A stretch of DNA of 64,000 bases from Stieleria sp. JC731 (GCF_020966635.1 NZ_JAJKFQ010000011.1:1488001-1552000); one strand, 5' to 3'. Positions 17,799 through 26,965 are shown, counted from the stretch's first letter. Notes: generated by a model not told the origin, from the letters alone. Numbers and translations are program-made.

Positions 17799-19088
17799 CT
17801 ATTTGCCAATTGCGACAAGGTATTCTTGCCGTCGGCCGCCTTCGTTCACACCGGTGCGAAGATAGAGACGATTGCCAATCGCAACGGGTGATGCAAAGAT
17901 CGAGTCGCCGGTTTTGATTTCGGCGATCATGTCAAATCGGTCTGGAATCGCAGAGATCACGAATACTTCGCCACGTTCGGTTGCAACGACCAAGTTACCG
18001 TCAGCCAGCAGAGGTGAGGCGCTGATGCCACCGCCGAATAGGCGTCGCTTCCACATCTCTTTGCCGTCCTGTGTTCGCCAGCAATAGCCCACTCCATTAT
18101 CGGCAATCGCGAACACGTAGTTATTGATCGCCAGCAGCGATTGCTCGTAGCACTTAACACGATTGCTCCAAAGTTGCTGTGCCTTGCCGTCTGCTGACAC
18201 GCACCATGTCCCCGAAACGGGATTGCCACCGCTGACCAAGACTCGGCGCCCGTCCCAAACGACGGTACCACAGATCGCTTCGGTGGTTGTCGATGCGCTC
18301 CACATCAGACGCCCGTCACGTGGATCATAACTAGATAACGTGTCGGCACCGGCAATCATCATCTGTGTTTGGCCCGCGATTTCTGTAATCGCGACGGATG
18401 CGAAATTTAAGTTTTCTGGGCGAGGGACTTTCCAAACTTGCTTGCCCGTTTCACGATCGAGTGCGTAGATGCCGCTGTCCTGGCCGTCGTACTCGGCAGC
18501 AATGATGACCAGCTCGTCAAACAAGATTGGGCTGGCTCCGTATCCGAACTGGAATAACGCCGGTTTGAAATCACAAACCTTTTTCTGCCAGATCTTGCGA
18601 CCGTCGGGATGCAGTGCGGTGACGACGATCGCGTCGTCAGTGTGAAACGAAGCGAACAAGCGTTGCCCGTCGTAGGCCATCGTTGGCGAGGCGAGTGAGT
18701 TGTTTGGGTGGATACGATCGGGAAGCGTTCCCCGATGTAAAACGAATCGGTCGAGTAGCTGTCCGGATTGCGCGTCGACTTTGATAACCGACTGTGTGCC
18801 ATCTGCATCATCTGCAGTTGTTAGGAAGATACCTGCAGGGGTCACAATTGGTGTGGAATGTCCACGTCCAGGGATTTTAGTTTTCCAAGCGATGTTCTCG
18901 CCTGTTTCTAAATTCCATTGCCTCGGCACATTGACATTGTCGGCGGCGTGGTTGTTCATTTCTTCGCCACGCCACTGCGGCCAGATGGACGCATCTTGTG
19001 CGTGGACAGTTTTTGGGGACGCCGTGTGGCAACAGGCGATCGCCAGCGAAGCGATCAGGCAGAAAGAAAATCGAAAGTGGTTGAGCAC
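17799..19088 (-). CDS. Exported PQQ-like beta-propeller protein
   Basis: 429 residues, GTG start. The signal peptide MLNHFRFSFCLIASLAIACC is followed by SIWPQWRGEEMNNHA, an opening typical of planctomycete exported propellers. Propeller-blade repeats are visible as ALDRETGKQVWKV, YDPRDGRLMWSA and YCWRTQDGKEMWKR, each a GK/GR-x(2-3)-W type blade motif. This is the PQQ-binding-like or BamB-like fold; residues for PQQ or metal binding cannot be judged, so an enzyme role is not claimed. A lipoprotein anchor at Cys19/20 is possible. A 13-bp palindrome, CCTTGATTCAAGG, lies at 19100-19112 just upstream. Confidence 0.82.
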   Translation of the reverse strand: MLNHFRFSFCLIASLAIACCHTASPKTVHAQDASIWPQWRGEEMNNHAADNVNVPRQWNLETGENIAWKTKIPGRGHSTPIVTPAGIFLTTADDADGTQSVIKVDAQSGQLLDRFVLHRGTLPDRIHPNNSLASPTMAYDGQRLFASFHTDDAIVVTALHPDGRKIWQKKVCDFKPALFQFGYGASPILFDELVIIAAEYDGQDSGIYALDRETGKQVWKVPRPENLNFASVAITEIAGQTQMMIAGADTLSSYDPRDGRLMWSASTTTEAICGTVVWDGRRVLVSGGNPVSGTWCVSADGKAQQLWSNRVKCYEQSLLAINNYVFAIADNGVGYCWRTQDGKEMWKRRLFGGGISASPLLADGNLVVATERGEVFVISAIPDRFDMIAEIKTGDSIFASPVAIGNRLYLRTGVNEGGRRQEYLVAIGK

Positions 19089-19099
19089 GTTATAATTAG

Positions 19100-19112
19100 C
19101 CTTGATTCAAGG
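19100..19112. promoter_or_regulatory. Palindrome upstream of the propeller gene
   Basis: CCTTGA-T-TCAAGG is a perfect odd palindrome 12 bp before the GTG start on the minus strand. It could be an operator. No known family motif matches. Confidence 0.25.
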
Positions 19113-19231
19113 TCAGTGATGAATCGGTATCGTCCAGCATTGGCAATGCAATTAAGACTCCCTGAGTATGACGCGAACACGTCCATTTTTCGAGACCGCG
19201 AAGCAGTTTGCTTATTGCCGTCGCGGGCGGG

Positions 19232-19320
19232 GTGATCGTTCAGCAGCGCATTGAGCCCGCGCGTCAGCAGCGAGCTCAGAAGTGCATTCAGCAGTGAGTT
19301 CAGCAGCGCGTGCTGTACGC
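19232..19320. repeat. Degenerate short repeat of CAGCAG-type units
   Basis: A run of roughly 12-15-bp imperfect units around TTCAGCAGCGCA and TCAGCAGCGAGC fills part of the 299-nt gap between the divergent propeller and oxidoreductase genes. Spacing is irregular. I see no gene here. Confidence 0.45.
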
Positions 19321-19387
19321 GGGAGCTTACGCACATGTTACATTGTCGGCCAGTTGGTCCGTTTTCACTTACTTGGCGAAGTTACAG

Positions 19388-20389
19388 ATGCGTGCAGGAA
19401 TTGTCGGCGTCGGTTTCATGGGTTGGATTCACTATCTTGCCTATCAGCGAAGCCAGCAGGCAGAGCTCGTTGCATTTTGCAGTCGTGACGCTGCGAAACG
19501 CTCTGGTGATTGGCGAAATATTCAAGGTAACTTTGGCCCCCCCGGTGAGCAGATCGATGTTTCCGGAATGAATGTCTATGAATCGCTCGATCAGATGTTG
19601 AACGATGATACGATCGATTTGATTGATATTTGTCTGCCGCCGGCCTTGCACGCTGACGCTATCGAAAAGTCGATTGCCGCGGGAAAAAAGGTGCTTTGTG
19701 AAAAGCCGCTCTCGTTATCAGCTACGGATGCAAATCGCTTGGCTAGTCTCGGCAATCCCGGAGACGTTCTGGTCGCGCATGTGTTGCCATTCATGCCAGA
19801 GTTTGGATTACTGGTCGACGCAAAGGCCGATGGAAGATTTGGCAAGCCCATTGCAGGAAGGTTTAAACGTACGATTTCACCTCCCGATTGGATTCCCGAC
19901 TTTTACCAGCTCGATTCGGTCGGCGGTCCACTGATCGACCTGCATGTTCATGATGCGCATCTGATTCGAGTCTTGTTCGGGATGCCTGAATCGGTCGAAA
20001 CCGCTTGCCTGCGAAAGGACGACGTCGCGAAGCTTTATGAAACGGTATTTCGCTTTCCCGAGGGCTATCCTGTATCGGCGGGCGGCGGCGTGATCGATTC
20101 TCCCGCACGCGGCTTCACCCACGGCTATGAAGTCTCATTCGAAAAGGCGACGATCCAGTTCGAATTCGCCGCATACGCCGACGACACCACAGCAGTCATT
20201 CCGTTGGTCATCTTGCACCAAGACGGTACGGTCGAACGTCCTGAGCTAGGCGGTGGAGATCAGATCGACAGCTTTGTCAAAGAAATCGACGCGGCCGCAA
20301 AAGCAGTTGATACGGGCGAAGTGTCTCCGCTGCTGGACGGCAAGTTAGCTGCCGATGCGATTCAGATTTGCGAATGGCAGAATGAATAG
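19388..20389 (+). CDS. Gfo/Idh/MocA-family oxidoreductase, cytoplasmic
   Basis: 333 residues from ATG 19388, where the Rossmann strand begins immediately (MRAGIVGVGFMGWIHYLAY). An upstream in-frame start at 19310 would add 26 residues of no family character. The family motif IDICLPPALHADAIEKSIAAG leads to VLCEKPLSLS, containing the catalytic-region EKP lysine. Further on, GGPLIDLHVHDAHLIRVLFG matches the conserved H-x-x-H/D region of the C-terminal domain. There is no signal peptide, unlike the related gene at 15568. NAD(P)-dependent dehydrogenase of a sugar or polyol; substrate unknown. It stands as a single plus-strand gene. Confidence 0.85.
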   Translation: MRAGIVGVGFMGWIHYLAYQRSQQAELVAFCSRDAAKRSGDWRNIQGNFGPPGEQIDVSGMNVYESLDQMLNDDTIDLIDICLPPALHADAIEKSIAAGKKVLCEKPLSLSATDANRLASLGNPGDVLVAHVLPFMPEFGLLVDAKADGRFGKPIAGRFKRTISPPDWIPDFYQLDSVGGPLIDLHVHDAHLIRVLFGMPESVETACLRKDDVAKLYETVFRFPEGYPVSAGGGVIDSPARGFTHGYEVSFEKATIQFEFAAYADDTTAVIPLVILHQDGTVERPELGGGDQIDSFVKEIDAAAKAVDTGEVSPLLDGKLAADAIQICEWQNE

Positions 20390-20446
20390 CCGATTCAGGG
20401 GACAATTCGCTAGTGAAACGGAATCAAGGTCATGCCGGTAGCAACG

Positions 20447-20686
20447 TTATCGTTGAGAACCTGTTTCCAAGCTATCTGAAGATCCAGGATCGCGTGGTGC
20501 TTTGCGTGAGAACGGTGGATTCACCATCGAAAGGCCCAGCAGCAAAACGACATTCGCAGTGATAAGTTCGTATCGCGTTATAGGACTTGAACTGACCCAA
20601 CTGTGCCACTGAATTCCCAGCAACAGCCCAGAGCCAAGCCCGACGACGAGCATTGAAGTCGTGTCGAAGTTGATTGACCGAAACAT
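20447..20686 (-). CDS. Small two-helix membrane protein, doubtful
   Basis: 79 residues from ATG 20686; not recognised. Two hydrophobic segments are visible, SMLVVGLGSGLLLGIQ and ELITANVVLLLGLSM, followed by a polar tail. An in-frame upstream start at 20851 exists but would add a non-hydrophobic stretch. Coding is plausible, but the evidence is only the membrane pattern. The rest of 20390-21042 shows no gene. Confidence 0.3.
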   Translation of the reverse strand: MFRSINFDTTSMLVVGLGSGLLLGIQWHSWVSSSPITRYELITANVVLLLGLSMVNPPFSRKAPRDPGSSDSLETGSQR

Positions 20687-21020
20687 CGGATGAATCTCTT
20701 GAAGTGTTCGGTTTCCTACCAAAACGAGAGGATGGCAGGCTGATCGATTATCAGACAGTTGCCCGATTTGTTCTTCAGCGGCAAATCGATTCGCGGGGTT
20801 GGAGACTTGTGCCTGAAATCCGCTTGACCGTCTGAACAATGGGACCGACAAAGGTAGGGCGCCGATTTGGTCGCGTCTGGTGCTCGCAGAAGATTCTGAT
20901 CAAAAGATTTTGAATCTGGATTGTGATTGCCAAAAGTACGAGAATCGAGGAAAGTGACGGTTGTGGAAAGCAACGGTTTGCGTCAGGCGGTAGTGACGTT
21001 AATGGTGTTTCCTTGGCTGC

Positions 21021-21026
21021 TATAAT
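21021..21026 (+). promoter_or_regulatory. Possible -10 box of the cation transporter
   Basis: A perfect TATAAT lies 17 nt before the GTG at 21043. No -35 element at normal spacing is evident. It favours the downstream start codon for the transporter. Confidence 0.35.
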
Positions 21027-21042
21027 TGGCGAATCCCATTCG

Positions 21043-21933
21043 GTGACGAACCATCAATCGGATCCTTATCGAGAAGCGACGAATGCGGCGTTGCTAGGCC
21101 TGTTGGTCAATCTGGCTTTAGCAATTGTCAAGCTACTAGCGGGCATCGTCGGCAATTCGTTTGCGCTGCTTTCTGATGCCGCCAATTCGATTGGCGATGT
21201 TTTGACGTCCAGCGTCGTGTTGTTTGCACTTTGGTATGCACGCAAACCGCCGGATCCGGAACACCCTTACGGCCACACTCGGATCGAAGCAATCGCGGGT
21301 TCGAATGTTGCGGTGCTCATTCTTGTTTCGGCCATCTGGATCGGCTTTGAAGCGTTTCAGCGTATTTTCAGCGATCATTCGATACCACCGGCTTGGACGC
21401 TGTGGATCGCCGGATGCAACGTTCTAATCAAGGAAGTTTTGTATCGCTACAAGATTCGAATTGGCCGCCAAACCGGTTCCTTGGCGATCGTGGCCAATGC
21501 CTGGGATCATCGTAGCGATGCGCTTTGTTCGTTCGCCGTTTTGATCGGGCTTAGTCTCGTGAGATTCGGTAATGGCGCGATGATGTGGGCTGATGAGATT
21601 GCGGCGCTAGCCGTTGTCGCGGCAATCATTTGGAATGCGTTCGGTCTGCTGAGGCAAAGCACGCATGAATTGATGGACGCTCAGGCGGACGAAGGGACCG
21701 TCGCGGCGATACGAATTGTTGCCGAAGATGTCCATGGGGTCGAACACGTCGAAAAGCTTTTTGTCCGCAAGTCCGGTTTGGAGCTATTCGCAGACATCCA
21801 TTTGCAAGTTGACCCAAGTCATACGGTCGAAGAGGGGCATCGGATCGGACACGATGCGAAAGCTGTGTTGTTGGAAGAGTTTCCGAATCTACGTGACGTG
21901 CTCGTTCACTTGGAACCGTTTGGCAATCGCTAA
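21043..21933 (+). CDS. Cation diffusion facilitator (CDF) transporter
   Basis: 296 residues from GTG 21043; an alternative GTG at 20923 would add 40 residues without membrane character. About six hydrophobic helices occur, followed by a cytoplasmic ferredoxin-like domain (HGVEHVEKLFVRKSGLELFAD). The TM2 metal motif reads LSDAANSIGDVL, with Asn at the position usually His or Asp and the following Asp kept. The TM5 motif is WDHRSDAL, with the standard His and Asp. The family exports divalent metals by proton antiport in the inner membrane. The N/D-H/D site leaves the metal (Zn, Fe, Mn or Co) open. It ends before a terminator shared with the convergent peroxidase gene. Confidence 0.88.
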   Translation: MTNHQSDPYREATNAALLGLLVNLALAIVKLLAGIVGNSFALLSDAANSIGDVLTSSVVLFALWYARKPPDPEHPYGHTRIEAIAGSNVAVLILVSAIWIGFEAFQRIFSDHSIPPAWTLWIAGCNVLIKEVLYRYKIRIGRQTGSLAIVANAWDHRSDALCSFAVLIGLSLVRFGNGAMMWADEIAALAVVAAIIWNAFGLLRQSTHELMDAQADEGTVAAIRIVAEDVHGVEHVEKLFVRKSGLELFADIHLQVDPSHTVEEGHRIGHDAKAVLLEEFPNLRDVLVHLEPFGNR

Positions 21934-21983
21934 CGAGCAGCGTCGGATGACTTTGTTACAGACATCATCGGTGGCTGCATAAA

Positions 21984-22010
21984 AAACGCCCGGCGGTAAA
22001 CCGGGCGTTT
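21984..22010. terminator. Rho-independent terminator, bidirectional
   Basis: AAACGCCCGG (21984-21993) pairs with CCGGGCGTTT (22001-22010) around a 7-nt loop. Read on the minus strand, the stem is followed by six T, ideal for ending the peroxidase transcript. It also has TTT on the plus side for the transporter. Confidence 0.9.
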
Positions 22011-22039
22011 GCATTTGATATTGTCTGGACCGACTGTCG

Positions 22040-23341
22040 TTACAGCGGCAGGCGTCCAGTTTGGATCTTTGGAAAAGTTCCGGTCAAGCCTTCCTTCATG
22101 AACGCGACGACGTCAGCTTCCTCTTGCGGCGTCAGATTCAATGGCTTCATTTTGTCGCTCAACCATTCGTTTTTGTGGCCGCCCTTGTTGTACCAAGCAA
22201 CCACTTCTTCAAGTGTCTTTTGGCTTCCGTCGTGCATGTATGGGGCCGACATCGCAATGTTGCGAAGGGTTGGCGTTTTGAACGCTCCCTTGTCCTTCTC
22301 GACCTTGGTGATCTCATAGCGTCCCAAGTCTGGTTCGGCGACTTCCATTCCGACGCCTAGATTGTGGTATTGCTCGTCGGTAAAGTTGGCTCCCGCATGA
22401 CACGCTGTGCAGTTGGCTTTACCAAAGAACAGTTTCATGCCGCGTTTCGCCGATTCGCTCATCGGATGTTTCGCAATCGCAGCTTTCAAAGCGTCGTATT
22501 GCTCTTTCAACTCAGGTTCTTCGTCCAAGTATTCCAGATCATCAGCAAAGACGGTTTCGAAGGTTTCGATGTCTTTTTGAAAATCGTAAGGCGTTGGACC
22601 CGTCACGATGGCACGTTCAAAGGCGGCAAGTGCACGACCGACGTTTTCGATCGAAATGCCATCTTTGAAGACCTTGTCGAATTGCAATTTGTAGACCGGA
22701 TTTGCGGCAAGATCAGCAATGCAAGAATCGTGAGTATTGCCCATTTCAATCGGGTTAGCGATTGGCCCGATGGCTTGGTCTTCAAGCGTTGCGGCACGTC
22801 CATCCCAGAATTGTTCTTTACTGACAATTCGGTTGTAAGAAACCGGTGAATTGCGTCCGCCTTCTTGGCCTTGAACGCCGACACCAAATTGCGTCTGCGC
22901 ACCATAGCCTTCGGCAGGATTGTGACACGACGCACAGGAGATGCTGTTGTCAGACGAAAGGCGTGGATCGAAATACAGCTGACGACCGAGTTCGACTTTC
23001 GCGCGAGTCATCGGATTGTCGCTTGGGATGAAGATATTTCCCTTTGCGGCATCGATGCCTTTGGGTAGATCGATCGAAAGCTCTTGGTGGACGGAATCGT
23101 TCGCCAACCATTCCGTCGCCTGTTCAACCGACAGAAGTCCTTCGCCTGGGATTCCGGACAAAAGCGATTCGTCTTCACCTAGCATGACGGTGTTGTCGCC
23201 ATCTGCAGCCGAAACGTTCGTCATGGCTGAGGCAACAGACACGGTACCGATGGCGACGTAAATCGCTGAACGGACGAGCGAACGCTTGCTGGTCCGCTGA
23301 TTGAAAAATCGACCAACAGAAGAACGTTTCTTTTTAGGCAT
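22040..23341 (-). CDS. Di-haem cytochrome c peroxidase (CcpA/MauG family)
   Basis: 433 residues. A basic N-terminus with a hydrophobic stretch (SAIYVAIGTVSVASA) is an export signal. Two c-haem sites are present: CASCH at residues 136-140 and CTACH at 311-315. The segment between them (AALAAFERAIVTG type) and the late APYMHDGS, with the axial Met region, match bacterial di-haem peroxidases. These reduce hydrogen peroxide in the periplasm with electrons from cytochrome c; MauG-like members do other oxidations. The segment AIAKHPMSESAKRGMKLFFG also fits. ATG start. The gene ends at a strong terminator and begins 231 nt after the mutY end on the same strand. Confidence 0.9.
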   Translation of the reverse strand: MPKKKRSSVGRFFNQRTSKRSLVRSAIYVAIGTVSVASAMTNVSAADGDNTVMLGEDESLLSGIPGEGLLSVEQATEWLANDSVHQELSIDLPKGIDAAKGNIFIPSDNPMTRAKVELGRQLYFDPRLSSDNSISCASCHNPAEGYGAQTQFGVGVQGQEGGRNSPVSYNRIVSKEQFWDGRAATLEDQAIGPIANPIEMGNTHDSCIADLAANPVYKLQFDKVFKDGISIENVGRALAAFERAIVTGPTPYDFQKDIETFETVFADDLEYLDEEPELKEQYDALKAAIAKHPMSESAKRGMKLFFGKANCTACHAGANFTDEQYHNLGVGMEVAEPDLGRYEITKVEKDKGAFKTPTLRNIAMSAPYMHDGSQKTLEEVVAWYNKGGHKNEWLSDKMKPLNLTPQEEADVVAFMKEGLTGTFPKIQTGRLPL

Positions 23342-23572
23342 TGCGAGATTGTCTTGCTGTGAAATTGGATGGGGACATAAGGTGGGCCGTCCGAGTCACG
23401 ACATCGCCGAAGTGATCGACCGTCGATGAAGCGGACTCAGTGATCGTCAGATGCGGGATGAAGACCTGCGACCAATTGTCCAAACCCTTGGGCAACCGAT
23501 CGGGCTCTTCACCGCCGAAGCAAACTCGATTCAAGAACTATTCTAAACCGTGAATTGCTGTGCGACTCAACT

Positions 23573-24778
23573 TTAGCGGAGCGGCAAAAACTGTTGTTCA
23601 GATTTTACAACCAGATCAGCGATTTTTCTGCCGGTAACGCTCAGCGGTAGTTCGCTTAGCTGATCTTGATTGACCCACTGCCATTGGTCAGGGGGGAATT
23701 GCCGTGTCTTTGATGTTTTATTGGAGTCCGATTTAACCGTTGCTGCGTGAACATGCAGTTGGATTCGGTATTTGGTCACCCCGTGGCGGATAGTCCTTAA
23801 CCTGGGGCCAGGCAACACAGGTGTGCCAATTTGGTCCTCAAGCCACTGTGTTGCACAGTCGATGGTGGATGTTTCAACGTCAGTCGGTCTGGGGAAATCC
23901 CAAAGACCCGCCCATCGAGCATCATCGGGCAGCTTTCGCATGAGGTATTCACGCTGCGATGCTTGATCACGCGACAAGACCAACGCAAATTCGGTGCGGT
24001 CTTCATACTTGATCTTCTTGACCTTCCCTGGGATCTCTTGCTGCAATCCGAGCGCGGCGGTGCGACATTGATTTAAGATCGGGCAAGCGTCACAGTTTGG
24101 GTTCCTCGGTGTGCAGACCAAGGCGCCCAGTTCCATTGCCGCTTGATTGAAGGTGCCAAAGTTAGCGCGAGGCAGCATCTGTTCGGAGAAATGCCATAGC
24201 CACTTGTTGGCAAGCGTTTCCGTTGGCGAAGCTTTCAGGGCGGCCCAGCGGCTAAAAACCCGAACGGTGTTTCCTTCTAGGATCGGCATTTTCTGGTCGC
24301 ATGCGATCGAAAGGATCGCCCCGGCGGTATAGCGTCCCACACCCGGCAGATCCAAAACCGCATTCGCATCGGTTGGGAATTCGCCGTTGTACTCCTGGAC
24401 GATCTTCTTTGCTGCGGCGTGCATGGATCGAACACGCCGATAGTACCCGAGTCCTTCCCAGTGGCGCATCAGGTCCGCTTCATCTGCGTCTGCTAAGGCG
24501 GTGACGGTGGGATAACTTTCCATCCAGCGGTGGTAATAGGGCAACACCGTTGCAACTTGCGTTTGCTGCAACATGATCTCGCTGACCCAAACGCGGTAAG
24601 GAGTCGGCTCACTGCGCCACGGCAAGACACGTGCATTGACTTTGAACCACTTAGTCAATTGGCGGCGGATCGCACTACGCCATTTCGCATCGTCGCTGGC
24701 GTGATCGTAAGGGACCGCAGAAAAATCAGGTGGGCTCGATTGCCGTTTCGGTTGCTTGGGAGAGCTATTGCGTTTCAA
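23573..24778 (-). CDS. mutY: A/G-specific adenine glycosylase MutY
   Basis: 401 residues. HhH-GPD glycosylase with WVSEIMLQQTQ (catalytic Glu67), helix-hairpin-helix LPGVGRYTAGAI, and a [4Fe-4S] cluster motif of spacing C-x6-C-x2-C-x5-C (CTPRNPNCDACPILNQC). The C-terminal NUDIX-like domain (FALVLSRDQ, WAGLWDFPRP) recognises 8-oxoguanine. It removes adenine mispaired with 8-oxoG in base-excision repair. The catalytic Asp of the usual DGN motif is Glu168 here (ILEGNTVRV). It overlaps the upstream PDZ lipoprotein gene by 14 nt on the same strand, so the two are probably co-transcribed. Confidence 0.92.
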   Translation of the reverse strand: MKRNSSPKQPKRQSSPPDFSAVPYDHASDDAKWRSAIRRQLTKWFKVNARVLPWRSEPTPYRVWVSEIMLQQTQVATVLPYYHRWMESYPTVTALADADEADLMRHWEGLGYYRRVRSMHAAAKKIVQEYNGEFPTDANAVLDLPGVGRYTAGAILSIACDQKMPILEGNTVRVFSRWAALKASPTETLANKWLWHFSEQMLPRANFGTFNQAAMELGALVCTPRNPNCDACPILNQCRTAALGLQQEIPGKVKKIKYEDRTEFALVLSRDQASQREYLMRKLPDDARWAGLWDFPRPTDVETSTIDCATQWLEDQIGTPVLPGPRLRTIRHGVTKYRIQLHVHAATVKSDSNKTSKTRQFPPDQWQWVNQDQLSELPLSVTGRKIADLVVKSEQQFLPLR

Positions 24779-26045
24779 GCTTCTTCAGGACTGCAGTTGT
24801 GGTAATGATTTGTCGATGGCGACGAATCTCGATTTCGATTTCATCGCCGGGGATATGCGTATTGATCTGTCGCTGCAGGTCATCAAAACGAGTGATCTTT
24901 GCATCGTCGATTCGGATGACGATATCGCCCGGCTGGATGCCTGCTTCTGCGGCTCCGCTACCTCGGATCACTTCGTTGACTTCGCAGTAATCTTCGTCCA
25001 AGCTTCTGCAAATCACACCAAGGAATCCGCCGCTTCGTGCGGTGATGACGACGCCAGGTAGTTCCGCCCGAAGCTCGTCGACCTGTTCCGGCTGCGTGCC
25101 GGTACCCATCAGGTGTAGCGCTTGGCGGATGTTGATCGAAGGGAATTTTTTTAGCAGCGACTCGCTCAACCGGACGTAGCGAATTTCAATCGCATCGATA
25201 CGGTCTCGCTTTGACAGCACTTCAAGTGACGACGCTGTCAGTTCGCCTTCCATCAAGATCAGCGTCATATCGGATTGTAAACGGATCACCGAATCCAGGA
25301 CCTCAGGACGGATCGCGTTACCTTCGATGATCGCGTACGGCGTGTTTTTAAGCCAGCGAATCCATGCCAGTTCACGGACACTGCCGTTCCAGTTGCTGTC
25401 GATCCGAATCAAATTCTGTGGACGACTTCGTGATCCCAAAGCGACCGTTTCGACGCCAACGATCACTCCGATTTTGGCCAGTTCTTCGCGAGCTTTTGCG
25501 TCACGACTTTCGGAGAATGATTTCAGAACCGACTTCGCGATCGTGGCTTTGGTTCCGAACCCTGACTTGGAGATTGATTCCAAAGTCGCGATCGCACCAT
25601 CGCTTTGCCACGGAGGTTCGTCTTCGGCAATCAATGAGAGTATCTGGATGACCGTTTCTGTCGAATCGAGTTCACCTTCATCAAGGAGTTGCTTCAACGC
25701 CGGGATGGAATCGTATCCGCCTTCGACTAGCTTCTGCCGAGCGATTTTCCTTGTTCGATAGCGGTCGCTCTGAAGTTCCTTTGCCCACTGAGCAAGTGAA
25801 CGCTTTTTGGGCTTGGGAAGCAGATCTCCGAAGCCGACAGATGAAGGCTTTATTTCCGGTTCGCCGGAAGGTTTCTCGTCCGATGTTGTTTGAGACGCAG
25901 AATCTTGAGCGTCACCGGTTGATTGGGCTTGCGCGCTCGAACAGCCCAAGAGCAATAGACAGCTCCAGAGCAATAGTCCGAGCACCAGGACAAATCGGCG
26001 ATTGTCGATCACACGCAATTGATTTATCGCTGGAGTCATTCGCAT
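24765..26045 (-). CDS. Lipoprotein with C-terminal PDZ domain
   Basis: 426 residues. The N-terminus has a long hydrophobic signal ending in a lipobox LLGC (Cys35), so it is likely an envelope lipoprotein. The middle is helical with HEAT-like features (LVEGGYDSIPALKQLLDEG) and a conserved-looking segment IRLQSDMTLILMEGELTA. Residues about 330-426 are a PDZ domain: GGFLGVICRSLDE, SGAAEAGIQPGDIVIRID and FDDLQRQINTHIPG. PDZ domains bind C-terminal peptides; no protease domain is present. It lies directly upstream of mutY with a 14-nt overlap. A functional link to DNA repair is not evident. Confidence 0.8.
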   Translation of the reverse strand: MRMTPAINQLRVIDNRRFVLVLGLLLWSCLLLLGCSSAQAQSTGDAQDSASQTTSDEKPSGEPEIKPSSVGFGDLLPKPKKRSLAQWAKELQSDRYRTRKIARQKLVEGGYDSIPALKQLLDEGELDSTETVIQILSLIAEDEPPWQSDGAIATLESISKSGFGTKATIAKSVLKSFSESRDAKAREELAKIGVIVGVETVALGSRSRPQNLIRIDSNWNGSVRELAWIRWLKNTPYAIIEGNAIRPEVLDSVIRLQSDMTLILMEGELTASSLEVLSKRDRIDAIEIRYVRLSESLLKKFPSINIRQALHLMGTGTQPEQVDELRAELPGVVITARSGGFLGVICRSLDEDYCEVNEVIRGSGAAEAGIQPGDIVIRIDDAKITRFDDLQRQINTHIPGDEIEIEIRRHRQIITTTAVLKKLETQ

Positions 26046-26106
26046 GTGCCCTGGAAGAAGCAGTGTTAACGTCCTGTTGTTTCATCGTCGCCCTTCACTC
26101 CATGAA

Positions 26107-26178
26107 GGTAGCGTTCAGTACCGCTGGTCTTGTGGGGCCCACTGGTTTTGCGCAGTAGCAAGCGACTTTGTGAGAGAT
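26107..26178. repeat. Dispersed intergenic repeat, copy A
   Basis: The stretch 26144-26177 matches 32691-32724 in 28 of 34 positions (core GCGACNTTGTGAGA). An upstream GTAGCGT-N7-CCGCTGGT block is also shared, with extra bases inserted between the blocks here. Confidence 0.6.
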
Positions 26179-26309
26179 CCCATTGACATTCACCAGCAAT
26201 GATTCCCTCTCGTGAACAGGATTTCTTCGGCAGCAGGGTTCCAAAATGTTCAGTCAGCGGTGTTCTATCAGCGGCGTTCTGTCAGTGCGGTCCATCGCCT
26301 TGGGTTCCA

Positions 26310-26343
26310 AACAACCGACCGTCGATTGTGTCGGCCGGTTGTT
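26310..26343 (-). terminator. Hairpin downstream of the 139-residue gene
   Basis: AACAACCGACCG (26310-26321) pairs with CGGCCGGTTGTT (26332-26343) with one mismatch and a 10-nt loop. It lies 20 nt beyond the stop of the minus-strand gene, with only a short T-rich tail. Confidence 0.55.
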
Positions 26344-26362
26344 CTCTTGGAAGCAGGGTGGA

Positions 26363-26782
26363 TCAACCGATTGACCAGCGTTCTTTGAACCACTCAACGC
26401 GGTCCGCACGTCGCGGGTTGTACTTGGTCGATGGATTGAATTTATGAGTCTTTAGGAATGACATGAAAGCCTTTCCGGGGACTTCGGCGTGCTGTGCAAC
26501 CATGTCGACATGCTCGCTTTCAGGCTTCCAGTCGTACAAAACCTTGTTGTCCGACTCGAATTTTTCGTCGAGATATTCGATGTTTGACGAGCTGCTGACG
26601 ACGAAGTCACAGTCTCGCTTGCATAGAAAATTCAGCAGTTTAGAAGCCAAAGCGCGGGTTTCTTCTAGATTTCCGTCGCAAGTCGCCGAGGCAATGTTCC
26701 AAATGGTGACAAAGCTGTGCTCATCCTGGTCTTCTGGCGAAATTTTGAAATCGATTTCTTCTTCGGCGGTCGCCATTTGCAT
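26363..26782 (-). CDS. Hypothetical acidic protein
   Basis: 139 residues, not recognised. It is soluble with no signal or membrane helix. Visible stretches are VTIWNIASATCDGN, RALASKLLNFLCKRDCDFVVS and a basic C-terminus ending VEWFKERWSIG. The alternation of strands and helices suggests a compact alpha/beta fold. An AAGGA site is five bases before ATG 26782; a second ATG two codons later has poorer spacing. It is a single gene with a hairpin downstream. No function is proposed. Confidence 0.65.
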   Translation of the reverse strand: MQMATAEEEIDFKISPEDQDEHSFVTIWNIASATCDGNLEETRALASKLLNFLCKRDCDFVVSSSSNIEYLDEKFESDNKVLYDWKPESEHVDMVAQHAEVPGKAFMSFLKTHKFNPSTKYNPRRADRVEWFKERWSIG

Positions 26783-26965
26783 TGGTTCCTTTCAGTGGAG
26801 TGTTTCAACAGGTCGATTTTAGCCGATTCTGTTTTTTTCTAACAGTGTCTCCCAGGGCGTGACCGGACGTGTCATCCAGGTCTCGATCATCTAGGCAAAC
26901 GAATCAGCCATTTCGGCGGTTCAAAAAATTCATTTCGCTGAATTGTCTTGCCCGGAGTACACGTC

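Larger units (their letters stand above)
26046..26362. other. Intergenic region with a dispersed repeat and a hairpin
   Basis: About 317 nt without a gene. It holds the dispersed repeat copy at 26107-26178 and the terminator-like hairpin at 26310-26343. It should contain the promoter of the PDZ lipoprotein gene. Confidence 0.6.

Noticed and set aside
19055-19336. Minus-strand frame rich in LLNALLNSLL repeats
   Set aside because: It is produced by the CAGCAG-type DNA repeat and overlaps the propeller start.
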